NCBI RefSeq assembly: GCF_000213555.1
Contig: NZ_GL891981.1
Coordinates: 110,821-174,820 of the forward strand
DNA: 64,000 nucleotides
Direction: 5' to 3'
Source of the DNA: Dysgonomonas gadei ATCC BAA-286
Lineage (GTDB): Bacteria; Bacteroidota; Bacteroidia; Bacteroidales; Dysgonomonadaceae
Below, piece by piece: positions 38,301 to 45,856 of this stretch. A model generated the notes under the pieces. It made no database searches and was not told the origin of the DNA. It worked only from the letters and a program-made list of their open reading frames with translations. Position numbers and translations under genes: made by a program. The stretch's first letter is position 1. Each line of letters begins with the position of its first letter.

Positions 38301-39398
38301 TATATAATATGTGTAAAAGATAATGGAGATGGGATATCTGAAAATGAGAGGGAGAAGATTTTTAAACCTTTCTATCAGATATCCGGTAACCATAAGGCTG
38401 GTACGGGTTTGGGGCTCTATCTGGTAAAAACGATTGTGGATGCTTGTAACGGGAGTATAGATATTGAAAGTGAACCGGGTAAAGGACTTTCTGTATCTAT
38501 TACACTTCCAATGAATATTATAAACGTGGAACAGTCGATTGAACAGGGACGTGAATCACACGAAGAGGTATTGCAAAGCGATGTAAATGATACTCTTTCA
38601 GATATTAACTTAAAGGAGTCTTTACAAGAGGAGGACAGGCAAACTATCCTGATTGTAGAAGATAATCCGGATATGCAGGAATTTATCAGAAAGAATCTGA
38701 TTTTAGGATATAATGTCCTTCTGGCAAATGATGGCATAGAAGGAATAAAATTATTGGAAAAGGAGGAAATCGACCTGATCATAAGCGATATTATGATGCC
38801 CAATATGGATGGGATAGAATTCTGTAATAAGGTAAAGAATAGTTTACTCTGGAATCATATCCCTTTGATAATGCTGACGGCCAAAACTAATATTGCATCG
38901 AAGATCGAAGCCTTGGAAACAGGAGCCGACGCGTATATAGAGAAACCGTTTTCGATCTCATTCCTTTCAGTGCAGATAAGGAATCTGCTCGAATCGAGGC
39001 GAAGCCTGTTGAAGAAATTTACGGAGACACCATTTGCCTCTTTGAAAAGCATCGCGGGAAACAGGGGAGACGAAGAGTTCCTTGCAAAGGTGAATGATAT
39101 TATAGAAAAGAATATTGCCAATGTTGATTTCACAATCGAGTATTTAGCAGAAGAGCTTCATATCAGTAGTTCCGGCTTATTTGCCAAGATAAAAAACCTG
39201 TCGGGTATCACCCCGAATAAACTGTTACTGATGGTAAGACTGAAAAGGGCGACAGAATTATTGAATGAAAATAAATACCGCGTAAATGAGGTCTGCTATA
39301 TGGTCGGATTTAATAATCCGTCGTATTTTGCCAAATGTTTCCAGAAACAGTATGGGGTACTGCCATCTGATTTTCTGGAAAGGCGTGATAAAACCTGA
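35355..39398 (+). CDS. Hybrid two-component system (HTCS) regulator of the GH127/GH27 PUL
   Basis: The start at 35355 gives an immediate signal peptide (MKTRILKTFLVIV) and fits the promoter position; a GTG at 35307 would add 16 residues. The 1347-residue protein has a periplasmic two-propeller sensor with many WIGT-D-GLN repeats (about 25-690), a Y_Y_Y domain (about 700-760), one membrane segment (about 786-806), a histidine kinase with phospho-acceptor His843 in AHEIRTPVS, an ATPase domain (N, G1 DNGDGIS and G2 GTGLGLYLV), a receiver with Asp1145 in ISDIMMPNMDG and a C-terminal AraC-type HTH (about 1250-1345). HTCS proteins sense an oligosaccharide in the periplasm and activate the neighbouring PUL, here most likely the divergent operon starting with GH27. 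Confidence 0.95.
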   Translation: MKTRILKTFLVIVCFFLFTSPLTGIELNFKYYFVENGLSSNTVYAIEQDSRGYIWIGTEDGLNRFDGYNFHSYRNIPRDSTSIVNNYIYSLYEDINKKLWVGTETGISIYDYQSDRFRTFTNRTKENIPLNDKIQNILSDENENIWISSFKQGVFFYNRHTDVLKLYSFNKYVKNKQEPVFTTCVYKDRDNTIWALVNNTIYQLYKLDKKKDEFVPAFPDTNSDLLCQLRGYTLLEDTFGMLWLGTWTNGLFEIDKKTGIKGNYLNTENADKILHIHSLMEYEPGKLLIGSNDGLTSFSISPVIGNKRESHIKEPVLSNRFVYPIYKDREGGLWIGTYYGGINYASPNRNYFTSYTHDRYENSISGNVVSTFCEDASGNLWIGTDDGGLNFFNTKTEKFIAYKPDKKRNSLSYHNVHALCIYDDNLWIGTYSGGLNVMDLRTKKFKCYYNNPSDSTSLDANNVYALYKDSRDNLWIGTTTGVNLYDRKTDSFLRMKKLNTLIIDILQVENTIWVATIGDGIHTYNLDTKQWHAYQFDPEDKSSLISNDVICLCLDESGQLWIGTNSGLCRYDAKTQSFIQISVNFQSNSICSIFSDNGFLWIATTRGLVSLDPKTNQYRIFTKGDGLLSDQFTGKSGIKTSSGRIYLGTATGFNAFYPKQIVINRSIPLIEITDFQLFNKSVNFYDYLSYGEDSIRQITLPYNKNGFSFEYTALSYFAPEKNEYAFMLEGFDKHWNYVGKVRKAAYTNIPPGEYFFKVKASNNDGIWNDTGLKIKLVITPPFWWNNWSVTFYILLATAASIAFLTYIRNRDEKRNRERIEKIKNEQEKEAYDSKINFFTSIAHEIRTPVSLIIGPLEQIIETSDTLPEHIKGDLNIIDRNSQRLLNLVNQLLDFRKIERETIQITLSDQNVYEFLLNMYDRFKSYVEHKHIRFVYTYDDKDFRTAIDVENLTKVVSNLLNNASKYTKDYIELIFRSDVEGNKYIICVKDNGDGISENEREKIFKPFYQISGNHKAGTGLGLYLVKTIVDACNGSIDIESEPGKGLSVSITLPMNIINVEQSIEQGRESHEEVLQSDVNDTLSDINLKESLQEEDRQTILIVEDNPDMQEFIRKNLILGYNVLLANDGIEGIKLLEKEEIDLIISDIMMPNMDGIEFCNKVKNSLLWNHIPLIMLTAKTNIASKIEALETGADAYIEKPFSISFLSVQIRNLLESRRSLLKKFTETPFASLKSIAGNRGDEEFLAKVNDIIEKNIANVDFTIEYLAEELHISSSGLFAKIKNLSGITPNKLLLMVRLKRATELLNENKYRVNEVCYMVGFNNPSYFAKCFQKQYGVLPSDFLERRDKT

Positions 39399-39400
39399 TG

Positions 39401-42400
39401 CTATTCTTTAGTTTTGGATAGCCTGTATTCTTTCGGCGACATATCATATTGCTTCGAGAATTCCCTGTAGAAATAAGACTTGTTGGTAAATCCGGATTTG
39501 AACATGATTTCAGATACGGTCAGCTTCGTAGTTATCAAAAGCTGTGATGCGTAATTGAGCCGGATTGTTCTTACAAATTCGCTGGGGGTCTTATCTGCCA
39601 TGTTCTTTAATTTCCGGTACAATGTTGCTTTACTCAACCCAAGAGCGTCGGCTATTGCATTCGGGTTTAATGATTCGTCGTCCATATTCTTCTCAATGAA
39701 TGATACTATCTCCTGCAACAACCGTTCATCATCCTGATGAATTGTTATGCCGTCTTTTACAGTAATTGACGAAAGGCTCGAATTGAAAAAATCTTTCAGT
39801 ACGGAGCGTTTATTTACCAGGTTTTGCACGGTAGTCAACACATGACGTGGATGGAAAGGCTTTGTAATATACAGATCCGCTCCATGTTGATATGCATTGA
39901 TATGGTCTTCCACCGAGCTTTTCGCCGATACATTTATAATTGGTATATGCGCCGTCTTCGGATCGGATTTGAGTTTATCTATAAGCCCCATTCCATCCAT
40001 ATTCGGCATCAATACGTCACTTAATATTATATCCGGCATATTCTGCTCTATCATCGATACGGCCTCTTCCCCGTCTCCGGCCTCACTGATATTATAGTAG
40101 GGGCTTAATATATCTTTAAGAAGTTCCCGTATATTTTTTTCGTCTTCGACAATCAAGATAGAAATATCTTTCTTATCATAGATTTGCGGACTTATAGCTA
40201 TCCGGTCATCATCCTGGCTGTCTATTGCTGAAATCAGCTGATTGGATTTCATCGGAGGAATATCTATTTCGAACATGACGTATTCTCCCAGTTTGCTTGA
40301 TACACTGATTTCTCCGCCGAGCATTTCGGTCAGGCTTTTTGTCAGACCTAGTCCGATGCCTGTACTTGTCGAGTTCTGTAACTTGGATGTTTCCAGGATT
40401 TTGAAGCGGTTAAACACTTCGGACATTTGTCTGTCTGTTAGTCCCTTTCCGGAATTCTTAATACTTATATGCAGATTATTGTTTTGTGTAACGCTGATAA
40501 GTATGAAGCCATTCGCCGGGGTATATTTGAAAGCATTAGAAATAAGATTGAATATAATTTTTTCCAATGAATTACGGTCGGTAATAATAGTAGATATACT
40601 ACCCGTTTCCACCCTGAATTCTATTTTGTTTTCCTGTGCTATTTCCGTATAGTTATCCGTGATATATTCTATCAAAAGTTTTATATCTATACTTTCCGGA
40701 TGCAGAGGTGTGTGTCCCGATTCTACTTTCCGGAACTCCATCAGTTCGTTGATCAGTTTTTGCATCCTGTCGGCATTGTTTTTTATTATCTGTATATACC
40801 GTTTTGTGTAGCCGTCGAGGTCCGCTTTCTCGAGCAAATGCTGCGCGGGTCCGTATATAAGTGTGAGCGGAGTAAAGAATTCGTGAGCAACATTGGTGAA
40901 GAAATTGAGTTTCGACTCGTGCATCTTCTCCTGGTTCTGTTTTTCTATATGTTCGAGCAGTAATTGCCTGTTGAGTCTTATCCTGTTTCTTATCACTGAG
41001 TATGCTATATACATGATGATAAGTGCCAAAATAATGTATATAATAAAGGCCATAGTACTCAGCCACCACGGATATGCCACATCTATACTTAAAGTATATA
41101 TATTGTCACCCCATACCCTGTCGCCGTTTGTCACTTTTACTTCCAATTGGTATTTTCCGGGAGGTAATTTTGTGAATACAATGTTGGGATTGTTGCCATT
41201 GTTTATCCATTCATCCGAAAAGTTGAGCAAACGATAGTCGTATTCACAATTTTCGTTATTGATGAAGTCATGCGCAATGAATGAAAATGTTACATATGCT
41301 TCGTCATATGCCAGTTTTAGTGTATTATCATTTATGCGTTCATTGATATTCTGTGCGGTATTGAATATCCTCAGATTACTCAAGCCAATAGATGGGTTAA
41401 AGTCTCTCAGATGTATCTTTTCCGGGTTGAAATAATTGAATCCGTTCACTCCTCCGAAATAGAGAATCTTATCTTCATCCTTATAATAGGCTCCGTCAGA
41501 GAATTCATCGTTCTGAAGCCCGTCCTTCGATGAATAGTTTGTAATACTATGGTCTGATAGATTAATATGGGAAATTCCCTGATTGGTACTGATCCATATA
41601 TCGCCTGTCCCATCTTCAAGAATACCGTGTATCGTATTGTTGGCCAGTCCTTCTCTTTCTGTATATTCCTGTATCCCTGATGGATTGTTGTTCAATCTGA
41701 GGCGGTTAAGCCCATAGCTTGTGCCAATCCACAGACTTTCAGTATCTCTTGTCAGGGAAAGAACGTCATTGTTTGTCAGGGAAAGATTATTGTCTATATC
41801 TTCTATCCGTTCAAATGATTTATCCTCTATATTAAACCGACTTATGCCTCCTCCACGCGTACCCAGCCATAACTGGTTTTTATCCACTCCCGAAGTTATT
41901 GAGTATATGACATTGTTATTGAGTGAATTATGTGTGTCGGCAGATGTGTATTGTTCTATGTCCAGCACTTCATATTGGTTTGCTCTTTTTGTCAATGCTA
42001 TTTTTATAAGCCCGTAGCCGGATGTCCCTAACCATAACAACGAGTCATTATTTGTAAAATGGATGCTATAAACTGCTCTAAAGACAGGGTACTTAGCAGG
42101 AATACTTAGTCTGCGCAGCTCTTTATCTTTCGATAATATATTGATACCTTCACCTTCAGTGCCGATGAATATATCTCCTGATTGGTTCTTTCTTATCGTA
42201 TATACAGAGTTTGATATTAATCCCGAACTGATATTTAAGAAGTCGGATAATTTCCCTGTTTCCTTTTCGAACATTTTGATCCCGTCTCCCTTCGTTCCTA
42301 CTAATATTTCATTCCGGTTATACTGACAAAAGCTTCTTACCGGATGGTTCGTATAAACTGTTTTGAACGGAGAGTCATATTCATATGCCTTAAGTATACC

Positions 42401-43369
42401 CTGACCGTCCGTTCCTATCCAAAGTATATCCTGACTGCCTGAAAAAAGCGAGAATATGGATATTCTGGGAGAAATACTCTGTATTGGCTGATATACTTTC
42501 GTATTCAGATTATAGGTTTCACAGCCTCCTTCGTAATAGCTTATCAATAAGTTACCTTTATAAAACACAACCTGAGAGATAGTCTTGTTCTTGTCAAAGT
42601 CAATGGTACTTGGATAAAGATTCTTGTCATCTATTATTTTTAAATATCCCGGATAATTCAGTACCAGCATATTATTATGTAGCATAAATATGTTGGATAC
42701 AGGCTTTTCCTGCTCTAAGTATCTGGGTTGGGATAATGTAATCTCTTTATCCTGATATAATAATTTAGACTGATGCAGTTTTCCGTTTTCATATAAGAAA
42801 TATATATTATCATTTCTATCAATCGCAAAGGTTTTGACAGTACCGTCAATTAGGGAATGGTTTACCGGGATAAACGTCTGCTGCCCGGTATCGAAACGGA
42901 ATAGTCCTTGCTGCTTTACATAACATATGATATCTTTCCGGGAAGTAATTCCAATGAGAAAAGACCTCTCTTGCTTCGGTATCTGATGTTCTGTCCCTAG
43001 AAAATAATTTGTAAATCCCTGAGACTGTTTATTCCACCTGTTCACGCCATAATCTGTTGCTATCCAGAGATAGTTTGGGTCTGACTCCAGAATTTGCCGG
43101 ATTACATTATTGCTTATCGAGGATTTGTTATTCCGGTTGTAACGGTAGGTTTTAAAATCTCTCCCGTTATACGAATTGAGGCCGTCCCATGTGCCTATCC
43201 ATATTGTTTGTTCCGAATCCTCGAAAATACAGTTCACAGAATTATTGGACAGCCCGTCGGTATTGGACAGTTGTTTAACCGTATTCTGGGAATAAGTAAT
43301 CATAGGTATTATAAAGAAACAGAATATAATACCGGAGATAATAGAATATATGGTTTTGAATGAATTCAT
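39401..43369 (-). CDS. Hybrid two-component system (HTCS) regulator of the GH130 PUL
   Basis: This 1322-residue protein has the same layout as the HTCS at 35355: signal or membrane anchor (about 5-27), WIGT-type propeller repeats, Y_Y_Y (about 690-750), a membrane segment (about 770-795), a kinase with His829 in AHEFFTPLT, an ATPase domain with GIGLGLTKSL, a receiver with Asp1118 in LSDVLMPNMDG and an AraC HTH at the end (about 1220-1318). It is convergent with the first HTCS, with stops two bases apart, and divergent from GH130, so it most likely controls that operon. A TATCTTTG box (minus strand, 43381-43374) ends only five bases before the ATG, which would make a nearly leaderless transcript. 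Confidence 0.95.
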   Translation of the reverse strand: MNSFKTIYSIISGIIFCFFIIPMITYSQNTVKQLSNTDGLSNNSVNCIFEDSEQTIWIGTWDGLNSYNGRDFKTYRYNRNNKSSISNNVIRQILESDPNYLWIATDYGVNRWNKQSQGFTNYFLGTEHQIPKQERSFLIGITSRKDIICYVKQQGLFRFDTGQQTFIPVNHSLIDGTVKTFAIDRNDNIYFLYENGKLHQSKLLYQDKEITLSQPRYLEQEKPVSNIFMLHNNMLVLNYPGYLKIIDDKNLYPSTIDFDKNKTISQVVFYKGNLLISYYEGGCETYNLNTKVYQPIQSISPRISIFSLFSGSQDILWIGTDGQGILKAYEYDSPFKTVYTNHPVRSFCQYNRNEILVGTKGDGIKMFEKETGKLSDFLNISSGLISNSVYTIRKNQSGDIFIGTEGEGINILSKDKELRRLSIPAKYPVFRAVYSIHFTNNDSLLWLGTSGYGLIKIALTKRANQYEVLDIEQYTSADTHNSLNNNVIYSITSGVDKNQLWLGTRGGGISRFNIEDKSFERIEDIDNNLSLTNNDVLSLTRDTESLWIGTSYGLNRLRLNNNPSGIQEYTEREGLANNTIHGILEDGTGDIWISTNQGISHINLSDHSITNYSSKDGLQNDEFSDGAYYKDEDKILYFGGVNGFNYFNPEKIHLRDFNPSIGLSNLRIFNTAQNINERINDNTLKLAYDEAYVTFSFIAHDFINNENCEYDYRLLNFSDEWINNGNNPNIVFTKLPPGKYQLEVKVTNGDRVWGDNIYTLSIDVAYPWWLSTMAFIIYIILALIIMYIAYSVIRNRIRLNRQLLLEHIEKQNQEKMHESKLNFFTNVAHEFFTPLTLIYGPAQHLLEKADLDGYTKRYIQIIKNNADRMQKLINELMEFRKVESGHTPLHPESIDIKLLIEYITDNYTEIAQENKIEFRVETGSISTIITDRNSLEKIIFNLISNAFKYTPANGFILISVTQNNNLHISIKNSGKGLTDRQMSEVFNRFKILETSKLQNSTSTGIGLGLTKSLTEMLGGEISVSSKLGEYVMFEIDIPPMKSNQLISAIDSQDDDRIAISPQIYDKKDISILIVEDEKNIRELLKDILSPYYNISEAGDGEEAVSMIEQNMPDIILSDVLMPNMDGMGLIDKLKSDPKTAHIPIINVSAKSSVEDHINAYQHGADLYITKPFHPRHVLTTVQNLVNKRSVLKDFFNSSLSSITVKDGITIHQDDERLLQEIVSFIEKNMDDESLNPNAIADALGLSKATLYRKLKNMADKTPSEFVRTIRLNYASQLLITTKLTVSEIMFKSGFTNKSYFYREFSKQYDMSPKEYRLSKTKE

Positions 43370-43477
43370 ATTACAAAGATATCAGCATATCGAATCGCAA
43401 ATTTAAACGAAATATGTTGTATAGCATATGTATACCCTTTTGAGAATATAGTATACCTCTTTCCAGATGCGGGTTTA

Positions 43478-43485
43478 TAGATTTG
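43478..43485 (+). promoter_or_regulatory. Possible promoter of the GH130 operon (-7 element)
   Basis: TAGATTTG matches TAnnTTTG exactly and lies 39 bases before the GH130 start. The region at the expected -33 position has only a TTTC-like sequence, which fits an activator-dependent promoter of the kind HTCS proteins drive. Confidence 0.45.
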
Positions 43486-43523
43486 TTGCGAATTCGGAAT
43501 TGTAATGATACTAATTTTTAATC

Positions 43524-44576
43524 ATGAAAAATATGGATATAGCAAAAAGATTTTCTCAAAACCCATTATTAAAACCTTCAGACCTGAAACCGGGAATCGA
43601 AGGTATGGAAATAACCTGCCTCCTGAATCCGGGTGTTTTCAGATTTGATGGCAAAATCTGGCTGCTGCTACGTGTGGCCGAGCGCCCCACTCAAAAAGAA
43701 GGAATCATCAGCTTCCCGGTATATAACAAAGATGGTAAAATAGAAGTTCTTTCTTTTGACGCTAAAGATCCTAAACTGGATGCATCCGACCCGCGCGTGA
43801 TAGGATACGAAGGTAAGAATTACCTGACAACAATGTCATACCTTCGATTAGTTTCCAGCCAAGACGGGATTCACTTCAAAGAGGAAAGTGAATATCCTCC
43901 CATCTTTGGAGAAGGAGAACTGGAATCGTTTGGTATTGAGGATTGCCGCGTGGCTACGACAGAAGACGGCTTCTTCCTGACCTTTACCGAAGTGTCGCCT
44001 GTAGCGGTGGGAGTAGGGCTGATACATACCCGAAACTGGAAGGACTATACACGTCATGGCATGATATTCCCTCCGCATAACAAAGATTGTGCATTGTTTG
44101 AAGAAAAGATAAATGGAAAATATTTTGCGTTGCACCGTCCAAGCAGTCCCGAACTGGGAGGAAACTATATCTGGCTGGCCGAATCGCCGGACCGTCTCCA
44201 TTGGGGTAACCACAGATGTATTGCGACCACACGTGACGGTATGTGGGATTGTGCCCGCGTAGGGGCAGGAGCAGCGCCTATTAGAACGAAGGCCGGCTGG
44301 CTGGAGATATATCACGGGGCCGATTTCAATCACCGTTATTGCCTTGGTGCTCTTTTGCTGGACCTGAATGATCCGTCTAAAGTTCTGGCACGCAGTACAG
44401 AGCCTATTATGGAGCCAATAGCGCCATACGAGCAAACCGGATTTTTCGGTAATGTGGTATTTACAAACGGGCATCTGGTAGATGGCGATACAATCAGAAT
44501 GTACTACGGGGCAAGTGATGAGGTTATTTGCGGAGCCGAATTCTCGATAACAAAAATCCTTAATACATTAAAATAA
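43524..44576 (+). CDS. GH130 beta-mannoside phosphorylase (or related mannosidase)
   Basis: This 350-residue protein lacks a signal peptide and is therefore cytoplasmic. The five-bladed propeller of GH130 is recognised from LLLRVAERP, the catalytic Asp140 in FGIEDCRVATTEDG, the FALHRPSSPELGGNYIWLAESPD segment and EIYHGADFN. Most GH130 enzymes phosphorolyse beta-1,4- or beta-1,2-mannosides to mannose 1-phosphate; some hydrolyse beta-1,2-mannosides. The basic residues HR and YHG seen here are of the type phosphorylases use to hold phosphate, so phosphorolysis is favoured, but the linkage cannot be told from sequence alone. The ED-C-R variant (usually ED-P-R) hints at an uncommon subfamily. It starts the operon with the MFS gene 17 bases downstream. 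Confidence 0.9.
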   Translation: MKNMDIAKRFSQNPLLKPSDLKPGIEGMEITCLLNPGVFRFDGKIWLLLRVAERPTQKEGIISFPVYNKDGKIEVLSFDAKDPKLDASDPRVIGYEGKNYLTTMSYLRLVSSQDGIHFKEESEYPPIFGEGELESFGIEDCRVATTEDGFFLTFTEVSPVAVGVGLIHTRNWKDYTRHGMIFPPHNKDCALFEEKINGKYFALHRPSSPELGGNYIWLAESPDRLHWGNHRCIATTRDGMWDCARVGAGAAPIRTKAGWLEIYHGADFNHRYCLGALLLDLNDPSKVLARSTEPIMEPIAPYEQTGFFGNVVFTNGHLVDGDTIRMYYGASDEVICGAEFSITKILNTLK

Positions 44577-44593
44577 TAGGCTAAAAATCTGAA

Positions 44594-45856
44594 ATGAATA
44601 AACTGAAAAAAGAATATATGTTCTTTAAACAGCAAGAGCCGAATATGCGCACCTTGCTGATGACTAATATGCTCTATGCATTGGTTCTCCCTGTAGTGGA
44701 AATATTTGTGGGGGCCTATGTTATGCGCAATACCAGCGACCCCATATCGGTCGCGTTCTACCAACTGTTCATGTATATAGGGATAGTGGCAACCTCATTC
44801 CTGAATGGATATCTGCTTCGTTATGTAAATGTAAAGACATTGTATGCCGGGGGAATTTTGGTCAGCGGATTATCAATGTTTGCAATGATGTCTGTCAAAT
44901 CACTTGGTTTTGTGGAACTGGGGGTAGCAGGCTTTGCAATAGGTGCCGCCTCAGGTTTTTTCTGGACAAACAGGTATCTGCTGGCATTGAATAATACAAC
45001 CGATAGTAACCGAAATTATTTCTTCGGACTCGAATCATTCTTCTTCTCCATTGCTTCCATTAGTGTTCCGTTGGTGATAGGAGCTTTCCTGAGTCAGATA
45101 GACGGTAAAGAATTGTTTGGCATGGTGGTGAATATAAATCTGGCTTACCAGCTGGTAACTATCGGTGTCATCATATTGACGGTTATCGCGTGTATTGTAT
45201 TGTGGAAAGGAAAATTTACCAATCCGGTACAGAAAGATTTTATATACTTCCGCTTTTGCCTTCTTTGGCGCAAGATGTTAGTTTTGTCGTCTTTGAAAGG
45301 CATGGTTCAGGGTTTTCTGGTAACAGCTCCGGCAATTCTGGTGCTCAAACTTGTCGGTGACGAGGGGGCGTTGGGGCTTATACAGGGGGTTAGCGGAGCA
45401 TTAACAGCGATTCTTGTCTATGTTCTGGGACGTATAGCCCAACCTAAAGACAGGCTGAAAATATTTGTGGCGGGGTTAATTATATTCTTTGCAGGAACCT
45501 TATTCAATGGAATTTTGTTTACAGCGACAGGAGTGATTATTTTCGTATTATGTAAAGTGATTTTCCAGCCGTTATTCGATCTGGCTTACTTCCCTATTAT
45601 GATGCAGACCATAGATGCCGTTGTAAAAATAGAGAAACGCAACGAGTATACTTATATCCTTAGTCACGAATTCGGCTTATTTATCGGACGTGCAGCCGGA
45701 TTGATCCTGTTTATTATACTGGCTTTCGGAGTTTCGGAAGATTTTGCTCTGAAGTACGCCCTTATTCTGGTAGGAGCTATCCAGCTGATAGCTTATCCTT
45801 TAGCAAAGAACATTATCAAACAAACGAATACTATTAATGAAAATGAACAAAACTAA
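44594..45856 (+). CDS. MFS transporter (inner-membrane sugar carrier)
   Basis: This 420-residue polytopic protein has about 11-12 hydrophobic segments in two halves separated by a basic cytoplasmic loop (LWKGKFTNPVQKD). The overall pattern is that of a major facilitator. Position directly after cytoplasmic GH130 and before an extracytoplasmic lipoprotein suggests it carries the disaccharide or oligosaccharide that GH130 then splits, as in known mannan loci with GH130. Its end overlaps the next gene by 20 bases. Confidence 0.88.
   Translation: MNKLKKEYMFFKQQEPNMRTLLMTNMLYALVLPVVEIFVGAYVMRNTSDPISVAFYQLFMYIGIVATSFLNGYLLRYVNVKTLYAGGILVSGLSMFAMMSVKSLGFVELGVAGFAIGAASGFFWTNRYLLALNNTTDSNRNYFFGLESFFFSIASISVPLVIGAFLSQIDGKELFGMVVNINLAYQLVTIGVIILTVIACIVLWKGKFTNPVQKDFIYFRFCLLWRKMLVLSSLKGMVQGFLVTAPAILVLKLVGDEGALGLIQGVSGALTAILVYVLGRIAQPKDRLKIFVAGLIIFFAGTLFNGILFTATGVIIFVLCKVIFQPLFDLAYFPIMMQTIDAVVKIEKRNEYTYILSHEFGLFIGRAAGLILFIILAFGVSEDFALKYALILVGAIQLIAYPLAKNIIKQTNTINENEQN

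Noticed and set aside
43848..44474. 208-residue minus-strand open frame opposite GH130
   Set aside because: It is a shadow frame of an intact GH130 gene in a coherent operon.
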